From contig JAXITR010000005.1 of the NCBI GenBank assembly GCA_034679985.1, positions 1 to 64,000 of the forward strand: 64,000 nucleotides of DNA. Reading direction: 5' to 3'. The position numbers and the translations under genes are program-made. This DNA comes from CAMDTE01 sp034679985. Its GTDB lineage: Bacteria; Bacteroidota; Bacteroidia; Flavobacteriales; Schleiferiaceae. This document shows, one piece after another, positions 42,637 to 50,064 of the stretch (its first letter is position 1; every line of letters starts with the position of its first letter). A model generated the notes under the pieces. That model saw only the letters and a list, made by a program, of their open reading frames with translations, made no database searches and was not told where the DNA came from.

Positions 42637-44256
42637 ATGATTCGATTGAAAAGTTCGTGGGGTTGGTTGCTGTTCACGGCGTTCTTTTTCTCCGGAGCCT
42701 CCTTGCCGATTGCGGCGCAATCTCCGGAGCCCGCCTACCGATGGGTCTATTTTTCCCACCGTCCGGACCGACAGCTTCAAGCCCCGGCAGTGAGCGCCAA
42801 AAGCATAGAGCGTCGCCAGAAGGCGGCTCAGCCCCTGCGCGCCATTGATTACCCGGTGCATCCGTCCGATTTGGCCGCATTGCGCGCCACGGGTTTGCGC
42901 GTGATGGGCGCTTCGCGTTTGCTGAACGCCGCCGTGGTGGAAGTGCCTGCCTCCGGTTGGCCCGCCTATTTTGCTTGGCACAGCGAGCCCCTGCGCCCGC
43001 TTCACCTGTGTGAGTCACCCACGGCGCTGCCCGGGGATTCAGAAGAGGAGGGGTTGGCTGGTTACCAATACGCCAACGGCGATGCGGCCATCGCCCAAAT
43101 CAACGGAAAAGGCCTGCACGACGATTTCTTTGAGGGTCAAGGAATGTTGATTGGCGTGCTGGACGGCGGTTTCCGGGATGTGGACACCTTTGGTGCGTTT
43201 TCCCGACTCCGGTCCGAGGGACGACTGGTCTACACCAAAGATTTGGTTCAGAACGACGACTCCGTTTTTGAGGACAGCTACCACGGAACCATGGTTCTGA
43301 GCACCATGGCCCCGGATTTGGACAACGTTCACGTGGGCACCGCGCCCAAGGCCCAATACGCCTTGTTCAAAACGGAGAACGTGTTTTCGGAAACCCCGTT
43401 GGAAGAGTTGCATTGGATACGCGGAGCTGAACTGGCCGACAGTTTAGGGGCCGACGTACTCAATACCTCCTTGGGCTACAGCACCTTCGACAATCCAGCG
43501 GACAGCCACACCTACTCCGACATGGACGGACGCACCACCCCCATTTCCCGCGCAGCAGCGGCTTTGGCCCGCGCCGGATTGCTTCTGGTGGTTTCCGCCG
43601 GCAACGAAGGAAATGGCGCTTGGAAGTACATTACGGCCCCGGCGGACGCGGACAGCGTTTTGACGGTAGGAGCCGTGAACGCTCTGGGCGCGCGAGCCGG
43701 TTTCAGCAGCCAAGGCCCCACGGCGGACGGCCGCATCAAACCGGATGTCATGGCCTTGGGTCAAGGTTGCGGAATCATCAACACCGGCGGCATTCCCAGT
43801 ACCGGCAACGGCACCAGCTTCAGCGGCCCCGTAATGGCCGGCATGATGGCGTGTTTGTGGCAAAAACACCCCACACGCACGGCGCAGGATTTGCTCTATT
43901 CGGTCCGACTTTCCGCCTCACAAGGCTTGATGCCGGATACCTTGTACGGCCACGGAATCCCCAACCTTTCCTTGGCCAGCACCCTGTTGGGACGGATGGA
44001 ATGGGAACAGTCCCAGTTTGCACTGTGGTCTGATTCGGAGTTTTGGATCGGTCAATTGCCCACCAATGCCAGCGGTACCGCCTACATCAGTGCTGTAGGC
44101 GCGGACGGAGGGTTGCTGGGGTATTGGGAGGTACAGGTGGAAAACGGGGCTTGGCGGGTGCCGCGCAACGCCAACGAGCGCGGTGTCGGTGTTCAGTATT
44201 GGCGAGTCAATTTTGGCGGTGCGTCCTGGACAGCACGTTCCGTTCAAACGAATTGA
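42637..44256 (+). CDS. Exported subtilisin-like serine peptidase (S8)
   Basis: 539 residues from the ATG at 42637, which gives a canonical signal peptide (WGWLLFTAFFFSGASLPIAAQ). An ATG at 42589 overlapping the mnmA stop codon would add 16 residues. The catalytic triad is Asp176 (GVLDGG), His216 (YHGTMV) and Ser394 (NGTSFSGP), with oxyanion Asn323 (VSAGNEG). Residues 25-130 precede the catalytic domain and may form a propeptide. The C-terminal region (about 450-539) shows no T9SS signature that I recognise. It is the last gene of the long plus-strand run. Confidence 0.9.
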   Translation: MIRLKSSWGWLLFTAFFFSGASLPIAAQSPEPAYRWVYFSHRPDRQLQAPAVSAKSIERRQKAAQPLRAIDYPVHPSDLAALRATGLRVMGASRLLNAAVVEVPASGWPAYFAWHSEPLRPLHLCESPTALPGDSEEEGLAGYQYANGDAAIAQINGKGLHDDFFEGQGMLIGVLDGGFRDVDTFGAFSRLRSEGRLVYTKDLVQNDDSVFEDSYHGTMVLSTMAPDLDNVHVGTAPKAQYALFKTENVFSETPLEELHWIRGAELADSLGADVLNTSLGYSTFDNPADSHTYSDMDGRTTPISRAAAALARAGLLLVVSAGNEGNGAWKYITAPADADSVLTVGAVNALGARAGFSSQGPTADGRIKPDVMALGQGCGIINTGGIPSTGNGTSFSGPVMAGMMACLWQKHPTRTAQDLLYSVRLSASQGLMPDTLYGHGIPNLSLASTLLGRMEWEQSQFALWSDSEFWIGQLPTNASGTAYISAVGADGGLLGYWEVQVENGAWRVPRNANERGVGVQYWRVNFGGASWTARSVQTN

Positions 44257-44336
44257 GCGCACTGCTTCTGGGATTGCAAAAATCCCAACCCATGCGGCAC
44301 TGTGCCTGAATCCGGCGCAGTTAAAAGAAGCTGGCT

Positions 44337-44936
44337 TTACTTAACGCGTGCGTCGTACGTGGCTCCCATGCTGGGCGCGTCGCCCATGTATTTGGCCATC
44401 ATGCTCTTTTTGACCATGTTGAATACGGCCATGTGAACGTCTTCTGCAACTTCCATGTCGTTGGCGTCGGAGTGTACGTGGATGTCTACCAGCTGGGCCA
44501 ATTTGCCGCCGCTGTAGCCCGTTAAACCGGCCGTGGTAGCGCCGTTGGCCTTGGCCCACTGTATGGCGCGCAGCACGTTTTCGCTGTTGCCGCTGCCACT
44601 GAGCCCTACGACCAGGTCACCGGGTTGCAGGTAGTTTTTCAACGGTTCCTCAAAAATGGCTTCCCATCCGATGTCGTTGGCGATGGCCATGAGGGACGGG
44701 AGGTTGTCGTTCAGGCAGATCATTTTGAATCGCTTGTCCAGCCCAAAAGAAGCGCCTTTGAGGAAATCGCCGGCTGCGTGGGAGGCGCTTGCGGCGGACC
44801 CGCCGTTGCCCATGGTGTAGATGGTGCGACCGCCCTCGTACGCCGCTGAAAAAGCGTCTGCTAAGGCTTGTACCCGGTTCATATCCAGGCGATTCAACGT
44901 TTCCGTGAGGAGTGCGCGGTATTCAAGGGGCTGCAT
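44337..44936 (-). CDS. gmhA: Sedoheptulose 7-phosphate isomerase (SIS domain)
   Basis: 199 residues from the ATG at 44936; a start at 44981 overlaps the promoter and is rejected. It converts sedoheptulose 7-phosphate to D-glycero-D-manno-heptose 7-phosphate, the first step to heptose nucleotides. The SIS motif is TMGNGGSAASASHAAGDF, and GLSGSGNSENVLRAI is the second sugar-phosphate loop. EVAEDVHMAVFNMV supplies the metal- and base-catalysis residues. The next enzymes are encoded just upstream on the same strand, but gmhA has its own promoter in a 93-bp gap. Confidence 0.92.
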   Translation of the reverse strand: MQPLEYRALLTETLNRLDMNRVQALADAFSAAYEGGRTIYTMGNGGSAASASHAAGDFLKGASFGLDKRFKMICLNDNLPSLMAIANDIGWEAIFEEPLKNYLQPGDLVVGLSGSGNSENVLRAIQWAKANGATTAGLTGYSGGKLAQLVDIHVHSDANDMEVAEDVHMAVFNMVKKSMMAKYMGDAPSMGATYDARVK

Positions 44937-44978
44937 GGCAAGAGCGGAATTTAGGGGTGCGGAGCAAAACGTCCACGG

Positions 44979-44986
44979 CAAAGGTA
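44979..44986 (-). promoter_or_regulatory. -7 element TACCTTTG for gmhA
   Basis: An exact TAnnTTTG match 42 nt upstream of the ATG at 44936. Confidence 0.45.
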
Positions 44987-45029
44987 CCGGTTTTCTTTAG
45001 GTTTTTTGGGGCGACTTGCGCTCCGGGGC

Positions 45030-46028
45030 TCAGCCGTTTTCCGAATCCGCGTACAGCACCTTAGAGCCGTCGGTTTCCAACGCAAAAGGGAAGAGGCGAA
45101 TGCTGCCCAGGGCTTGGGTGAGCCTGGTTTGTTGCGAAGGGGGGCACGCAAACAACAGGAAACCACCACCGCCGGCACCCAGTAACTTGCCTCCCGTGGC
45201 GCCGTTCGCCATTGCGGTGGCGTACAAACTTTGCAGGTTGGGGTTGGTGATTCCGGACGCCAAGGATTGCTTCAGTTGCCAGTTTTCGTGGAGTAAGTTG
45301 CCCATTTCGGACCACCTTCCGTTGCGCAAGGCGGCCGCCAAAGGATCTACCAAATCCACCATTTGGTCCAAAACGCGTTGTTTGTCCTGTTCCGACGCCG
45401 TTCGCTTCGATTGTTCCGCCAGGATGGCCGAGGCCGAACGCTGATCCCCCGTGTAGTACAACACCAGATGAGATTCCAATTCCGCCCGTCCCTCGGGCCC
45501 CAAGTCCACAGGGTCTGCTTGTACGGTGCCGTCGGGTAAAAAACGAAAGACGTTCAAACCTCCGTAGGCCGCAGCGTATTGGTCCTGCTTGCCAATGGGT
45601 TCGCCCAAATCCTCCAACTCCACGCGGCAAGCCATTTCCGCTAAATGCGCCTTCGTTGCCTCGTCGGCCCGACCCAATTGCGCCAACACGTTGTGCAGCA
45701 ATCCAACGGTAAAACTGGAGCTGGATCCCATGCCGGTTCCCGCGGGAACGTCTGCTATGGAAGACCATTCGCGGCCCAAAGGCAGGCCGTATTTTTCCAG
45801 AACGGTTCTAAATAGGGGGTGTTGAATCTCCGACAATCCCGCCACAGTCTCGGTTTGCGCGTACTTCAAACGCACTTGGTCCGGTTCAAAGAACGGATGG
45901 CTTTGAACGTACATGTACCGATTGATGGAGGTGGACAGCACCGCGCCGGCACGCCGTTCGTAGTAGGCAGGCAAATCGGAGCCTCCGCCAACAAAACTGA
46001 CGCGAAAGGGGGTACGGGTTAGGATCAC
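45030..46028 (-). CDS. hddA: GHMP-family sugar kinase, probable D-glycero-D-manno-heptose 7-phosphate kinase
   Basis: 332 residues from a GTG at 46028 that overlaps the preceding stop codon (GTGA). The enzyme would phosphorylate heptose 7-phosphate at C1. GHMP signatures: TRTPFRVSFVGGGSDLPAYY at the start, DVPAGTGMGSSSSFTVGLLHN (ATP-binding) and KLLGAGGGGFLLFA near the C-terminus. The N-terminus SFVGGGSDLP and the neighbours (heptose isomerase, phosphatase and nucleotidyltransferase) match HddA-type kinases rather than galactokinase. The symbol is given by that context. Confidence 0.85.
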   Translation of the reverse strand: MILTRTPFRVSFVGGGSDLPAYYERRAGAVLSTSINRYMYVQSHPFFEPDQVRLKYAQTETVAGLSEIQHPLFRTVLEKYGLPLGREWSSIADVPAGTGMGSSSSFTVGLLHNVLAQLGRADEATKAHLAEMACRVELEDLGEPIGKQDQYAAAYGGLNVFRFLPDGTVQADPVDLGPEGRAELESHLVLYYTGDQRSASAILAEQSKRTASEQDKQRVLDQMVDLVDPLAAALRNGRWSEMGNLLHENWQLKQSLASGITNPNLQSLYATAMANGATGGKLLGAGGGGFLLFACPPSQQTRLTQALGSIRLFPFALETDGSKVLYADSENG

Positions 46029-47914
46029 AGCGAAACGAGCGTTTGCGCGAAGATAAGGTCCTTTTCCACAGCAGACACCTCGTGCTGTTCCCGACGCGCC
46101 CATTCGGCGTCGTCTGCGAACAAGCCGCGCCAAGCCTGGTAGCGTTCGTAGCGCAACCTGCGGGTGGACTCCGGTGCGGTCACGCCCACGGTCCAATGGG
46201 CCGCTTGGCGCACAGACTCCAATCCCAAGGCCACCACGCCTTCCACCAACACCACCTCCGCAGGAGCGTAATGCGTTTCGCGTGCGGGCCAATCCGGTCG
46301 TACGGAATATCCCGGCGCGGTAACGGTCTTGCCGTCCACCAAAAGATCGTGGAGCGCCTCATTCAACACCTCCTGGGGATAGGCCCGCCAAGGCCCTGTT
46401 TCTGAAGAATCGCGTTGTTCCGCGGGGAGCAACCAATCGTCCAGCCGCACCAATTCCACGGTGTGGCCTTTTTGTCGAAACGCGCGCGCCAAACCGGCTG
46501 CCGCGGTGGATTTGCCCGACCGAGCGGGACCACCCAAGGCAATTACGAATGGTTTTTTGGATGTAGTTAAATGATAATCAAGCCGTTCAAGGCCCTCGTT
46601 GAATAAATTAGAGAAGGGTTGTTCCACGAGGTAGTGTACGGCGTCCAGTACGTTGTCAAACAGGAAATCCGGGCGCAGGGCGGTGCCTTTCAGGCCGTGG
46701 CCGGTGCGCACGCCTACCGGTTCTACGCCGGCGGCACGAGCGGCGCCCATGTCTCGGGCAGAGTCGCCAATCATCCAGCTGGCGCTCAGGTCGATTTGAA
46801 AACGTTCGGCGGCAGCCAAAATCATACCGGCTTGCGGTTTGCGGCACGTGCAGGGAATCTTGTACGCTGCAACCTCGCCGGGAAAGCCACCGTCGGGGTG
46901 GTGCGGACAGTAGTAGAGGGCATCCAAGTAAGCGCCGGCGGCCCCCAATTCCGTGTCCAGCTTGGCGTGAATTCGGTTGAGTCCGGCCTCGTCTGTGAGT
47001 CCACGAGCCACCACGCTTTGGTTGGTAACCACCACGCTCAAAAAGGAACTCTTGTTGATGGTGCGCACCGCTTCCGCAGTCCAAGGGAACAGATGAAGGT
47101 CTTCGGGCCGATGAATCAGGTCCGTATCTTCGTTCAAAACTCCGTCGCGGTCCAGAAATAGTGCCCGTTGGGGATTTCGGAGGGAGCGTCCCGCCACTTT
47201 TCCGGACGCTAAGGCTGCTTCCCCTTGTTGTATGCGTTCCGGGGTTCCCATGTCCTTGATGTATTCCGGGGTGTTGTACCCAAAAACGCGTAGGAAGGAA
47301 CACCAATGGGGCAACAAATCAGCACCAAAATCAACGGGCCGGTACGACGGTATGTGTTGCCAACAAACGGGTTCAAATAAGTACGCCCCGGCATTCACTA
47401 CGTTGCGGGCCATTCGTCCGGGCGGGTGCGGCTTGGACAAGACGGCCAAAACGCGTTGGTCCTCGTCCAATTCAACCAAATCGGAATCGTGCGGGTGGTC
47501 GTTGGGGTGCACCAAAAGGGTAGCATCCGCTTGGTGTTGTTGGTGGAACAGCGCAAACCGCTGCCAATCTACGTCCGCCAAAACGTCTCCGTACACCACC
47601 AAAACGGTTTCTTTGGTTCGGTCGGCCAATTGATGCAATATACCGGCAGAGCCCATGGGGGCAGGCTCCAATAGGTAGTCTATTTGGCACAAAAAAGCGG
47701 ATCCGTCCCCAAAATGGGCACGGATCCGTTCGGCGTCGTGAAAAACAGTGAGCGTAATGCGATCAATTCCCTGCTCCACCAGTTGACGGACCAATCGTTC
47801 CGCCAACGGAATTCCGGCAACAGGAACCAGGGGCTTGGGTATGCCCGGATAGGCCGCCGCTAAACGCGTTCCGCGTCCACCGGCCAGGATAACCGCTTGT
47901 TTAACCACAGGCAA
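46025..47914 (-). CDS. Three-domain protein: sugar nucleotidyltransferase, heptose-bisphosphate phosphatase, P-loop kinase-like
   Basis: 629 residues (TTG start at 47914; a GTG at 47908 is equally good). Residues 1-240 are a sugar-1-phosphate nucleotidyltransferase (AGGRGTRL, IPKPLVPV, YGDVLADVD), HddC-like. Residues 250-430 are a HAD-IIIA phosphatase like GmhB: DRDGVLNED with nucleophile Asp255, TNQS, CPHHP and CTCRKP zinc ligands, and GDSARDM. Residues 455-629 form a P-loop domain (GGPARSGKST, then VVLVEGVVAL) resembling uridine/nucleoside kinases. It combines two heptose steps with an unassigned kinase-like part. It lies 3 bp after thioredoxin and overlaps the GHMP kinase by 4 bp. Confidence 0.9.
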   Translation of the reverse strand: MPVVKQAVILAGGRGTRLAAAYPGIPKPLVPVAGIPLAERLVRQLVEQGIDRITLTVFHDAERIRAHFGDGSAFLCQIDYLLEPAPMGSAGILHQLADRTKETVLVVYGDVLADVDWQRFALFHQQHQADATLLVHPNDHPHDSDLVELDEDQRVLAVLSKPHPPGRMARNVVNAGAYLFEPVCWQHIPSYRPVDFGADLLPHWCSFLRVFGYNTPEYIKDMGTPERIQQGEAALASGKVAGRSLRNPQRALFLDRDGVLNEDTDLIHRPEDLHLFPWTAEAVRTINKSSFLSVVVTNQSVVARGLTDEAGLNRIHAKLDTELGAAGAYLDALYYCPHHPDGGFPGEVAAYKIPCTCRKPQAGMILAAAERFQIDLSASWMIGDSARDMGAARAAGVEPVGVRTGHGLKGTALRPDFLFDNVLDAVHYLVEQPFSNLFNEGLERLDYHLTTSKKPFVIALGGPARSGKSTAAAGLARAFRQKGHTVELVRLDDWLLPAEQRDSSETGPWRAYPQEVLNEALHDLLVDGKTVTAPGYSVRPDWPARETHYAPAEVVLVEGVVALGLESVRQAAHWTVGVTAPESTRRLRYERYQAWRGLFADDAEWARREQHEVSAVEKDLIFAQTLVSL

Positions 47915-47917
47915 CGC

Positions 47918-48235
47918 TTAAAGCGCCGCTTCTAATTTTTGTGCCAAAGCGGGCTTTGGCGCAACGCCCACCTGCTTGTCTACAATTTGTCCGCCCTTGA
48001 AGATCAAAAGGGTAGGAATGTTGCGGATGCCAAACTCCATGGCAATGCCTTGGTGTTGGTCTACGTTTACTTTGCCAACCACAGCCCGGCCTTCAAAATC
48101 AGCTGCCAATTCTTCAACAATGGGGCCCACCATGCGGCAAGGTCCACACCATTCTGCCCAAAAATCCACCAATACGGGCTTATCGGATTTCAGCACCAAT
48201 TCTTCGAAGTTCGTGTCGTTCAGTTCTAAAGCCAT
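47918..48235 (-). CDS. trxA: Thioredoxin
   Basis: 105 residues from the ATG at 48235; the longer frame to 48361 is antisense to the divergent gene. It is the cytoplasmic disulfide reductant. The active site is WAEWCGPCRM, IRNIPTLLIFKGG carries the cis-Pro, and GVAPKPALAQKLE ends the fold. It is first in the transcript that continues, 3 bp later, into the heptose-nucleotide genes. Confidence 0.96.
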   Translation of the reverse strand: MALELNDTNFEELVLKSDKPVLVDFWAEWCGPCRMVGPIVEELAADFEGRAVVGKVNVDQHQGIAMEFGIRNIPTLLIFKGGQIVDKQVGVAPKPALAQKLEAAL

Positions 48236-48256
48236 AGCAGCTTGTATTTGTTTGTG

Positions 48257-48264
48257 CAAAGGTA
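48257..48264 (-). promoter_or_regulatory. -7 element TACCTTTG for trxA and the heptose genes
   Basis: An exact TAnnTTTG match 21 nt before the trxA ATG. Confidence 0.55.
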
Positions 48265-48287
48265 CTGAACATTTCAGTTTGTGCCCG

Positions 48288-48295
48288 TAGGTTTG
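48288..48295 (+). promoter_or_regulatory. -7 element TAGGTTTG for the YigZ-like gene
   Basis: An exact TAnnTTTG match ending 4 nt before the GTG start at 48300, predicting a leaderless mRNA with a GTG start. Confidence 0.5.
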
Positions 48296-48299
48296 TGGT

Positions 48300-48905
48300 G
48301 TGGCAAACGTATTGGTGGAACCAACAGAGGCACAATGGGTGGTAAAAGGCAGTAAGTTCATTGCCTATGCCGCACCGTTGTCGGAACCGGAAGCGGCGAC
48401 GCCTTTTTTTCAGTCGATTCGTGCGCTGCATCCCAAAGCCCGGCACGTGGGTTCTGCCGTTCGTTGGGACCGAGAATGGGAACGTTGGGACGACGACGGA
48501 GAACCGTCGGGCAGTACCGGACGCCCCATCCTACACGCCCTGCAATCAGCGGAAGCAGTGCATACTGCGGTGGGCGTGGTGCGCTACTTTGGCGGGACGC
48601 TGCTGGGGGTGCCCGGGCTTATTCGCGCGTACCGCGGAGCCGCGGAGTTGGCTTTGGAGGCCGGAACTTGGGTACCGTTTGTTCCCGTTCAAACCTGGTG
48701 GGTTCACTGCGATTACTCCGATTTGTCTACGGCCCTGCGTTGGATCCGGGAGGTGGAGGGGACGGTTCGATCCCAACGCGTAGACAGCGAGTGCGTTCTG
48801 GAGGTGGACATCCCCAATCATTTGGAATCCCAGTGGAAAGCCCGTTGCTTGGCGTACGGTTCACCGGTGAAATTAGTGGATGCAACGGGAGGTCCCGTCC
48901 GTTAG
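48300..48905 (+). CDS. YigZ/IMPACT family protein
   Basis: 201 residues from a GTG at 48300. The UPF0029/IMPACT N-terminal domain is clear: KGSKFIAYAAPLSEPEAA, RWDDDGEPSGSTGRPIL and AVGVVRYFGGTLLGVPGLIRAYRGAAELAL. The C-terminal ferredoxin-like DUF1949 domain is at about 125-190. YigZ proteins are linked to translation control and have been tested as Xaa-Pro dipeptidase candidates; the role is not settled. It diverges from trxA and converges on the efflux adaptor. Confidence 0.92.
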   Translation: MANVLVEPTEAQWVVKGSKFIAYAAPLSEPEAATPFFQSIRALHPKARHVGSAVRWDREWERWDDDGEPSGSTGRPILHALQSAEAVHTAVGVVRYFGGTLLGVPGLIRAYRGAAELALEAGTWVPFVPVQTWWVHCDYSDLSTALRWIREVEGTVRSQRVDSECVLEVDIPNHLESQWKARCLAYGSPVKLVDATGGPVR

Positions 48906-48948
48906 CATTCAAGGTCCTAAGGTGCAAAACGAGTCACCGCAGCACCCT

Positions 48949-50064
48949 TTACTCGGCGTCTTCCGGTTGCAACAAGAGGTGCGCCTGTTTCACAACGTAC
49001 GTACCCTTTGCCAAATCGTCAAAACCCACCCAGCCGTTTTCTTGGTGGCTGATGCGTACGGATTGAAACTCCAAGCCGTTTTTGGTTTTGCGCAAAACGA
49101 ACGGTTGATTGTCTTTGTAAACGACTGCATCTTCCGGCAGTGCCCACCGCACGGCCTGCTGCGTTTGGATGGTGGCGCGAATGAACTGTCCGCTACGCAG
49201 GCCCGATTCCGGAAGTTGGTCGGGGTGTCCGTGCACCACAAAATGACCTTCCGAAGATTGAGCTTGTCCTATTTCTTGAATGATTCCGCTGAATTGGGTG
49301 GGGTCCGATCCTACTTGGTACACAAAGCGTTGTCCGCGTTTGAGCGTGGCAATGTCGTTTTGAAAAACCGCCAATTCCAGGTGGACGTGCGTTGGGTCCT
49401 CCAGGGTAATGACTTCCTGTTGGGCAGAAACGTACTGACCCAAATTGGCGTGGACGGAACGAACGTAGCCAGCAAAGGGGGCCACCAGGGACAAACTGCG
49501 CTGAATGCCGCTTTGCTGGATTTGTTCCGGATTGAATCCCAATTGACGCACCACCTCGCGGGCTGCGGACCATTGTGCATGCGCTTCTTCGCGGTTGGCA
49601 ACCGCTTGCTGCCATTCGCGCGCGCTGCTGGCGGAGGCCTCATTCAGTTTTTCCGCCCGACGATACGCTTCATTCGCCAATTCGTACGCGACGGCAGCAG
49701 AGAGAAACTCCTTTTGTTTTTCAACATAGCTGGGGTCGTCCAACCGGACCAAAACTTCGCCCTTGCGAACAAACGATCCCTCGTACGGTCCCAAAAACCG
49801 AACGAAACCGCCCAATGGGGCCGTCAGAGAGGCCCTGCTTTGCGGCGGAATGTCCACGCGTCCGTTGGCATGCAAACCGCTGCCAAACGTTTGCTCCGTG
49901 GGAACTCCAACTTCCACACCGTTGGCGGCCATGGCGGAATCGTTCCACACGCGCAATCCGTTTTTGGAATAAGAGGTTTCGGTCTCCGGATTGCTAGGAG
50001 TGGTTTGGCAAGCCACCAAGATGCCTGCAAGCAAAAGGCCGGAATAAAAATGAATAGTTTTCAT
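48949..50064 (-). CDS. RND efflux periplasmic adaptor lipoprotein (HlyD/CusB family)
   Basis: 371 residues. The lipoprotein signal is MKTIHFYSGLLLAGILVACQ (lipobox LVAC). The barrel-sandwich/lipoyl half-motifs frame a coiled-coil hairpin at about 105-170 (YVEKQKEFLSAAVAYELANEAYRRAEKL). IQRSLSLVAPFAGYVRSVHANLGQYVSA is the second lipoyl half, followed by beta-barrel and membrane-proximal domains. It connects the inner-membrane RND pump to the outer-membrane factor. It overlaps the pump gene by 1 bp (TAATG) and is the downstream gene of the pair. Confidence 0.9.
   Translation of the reverse strand: MKTIHFYSGLLLAGILVACQTTPSNPETETSYSKNGLRVWNDSAMAANGVEVGVPTEQTFGSGLHANGRVDIPPQSRASLTAPLGGFVRFLGPYEGSFVRKGEVLVRLDDPSYVEKQKEFLSAAVAYELANEAYRRAEKLNEASASSAREWQQAVANREEAHAQWSAAREVVRQLGFNPEQIQQSGIQRSLSLVAPFAGYVRSVHANLGQYVSAQQEVITLEDPTHVHLELAVFQNDIATLKRGQRFVYQVGSDPTQFSGIIQEIGQAQSSEGHFVVHGHPDQLPESGLRSGQFIRATIQTQQAVRWALPEDAVVYKDNQPFVLRKTKNGLEFQSVRISHQENGWVGFDDLAKGTYVVKQAHLLLQPEDAE

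Noticed and set aside
44268..44288. TGGGATT / AATCCCA hairpin after the subtilase as a terminator
   Set aside because: No T-run follows; left unassigned.
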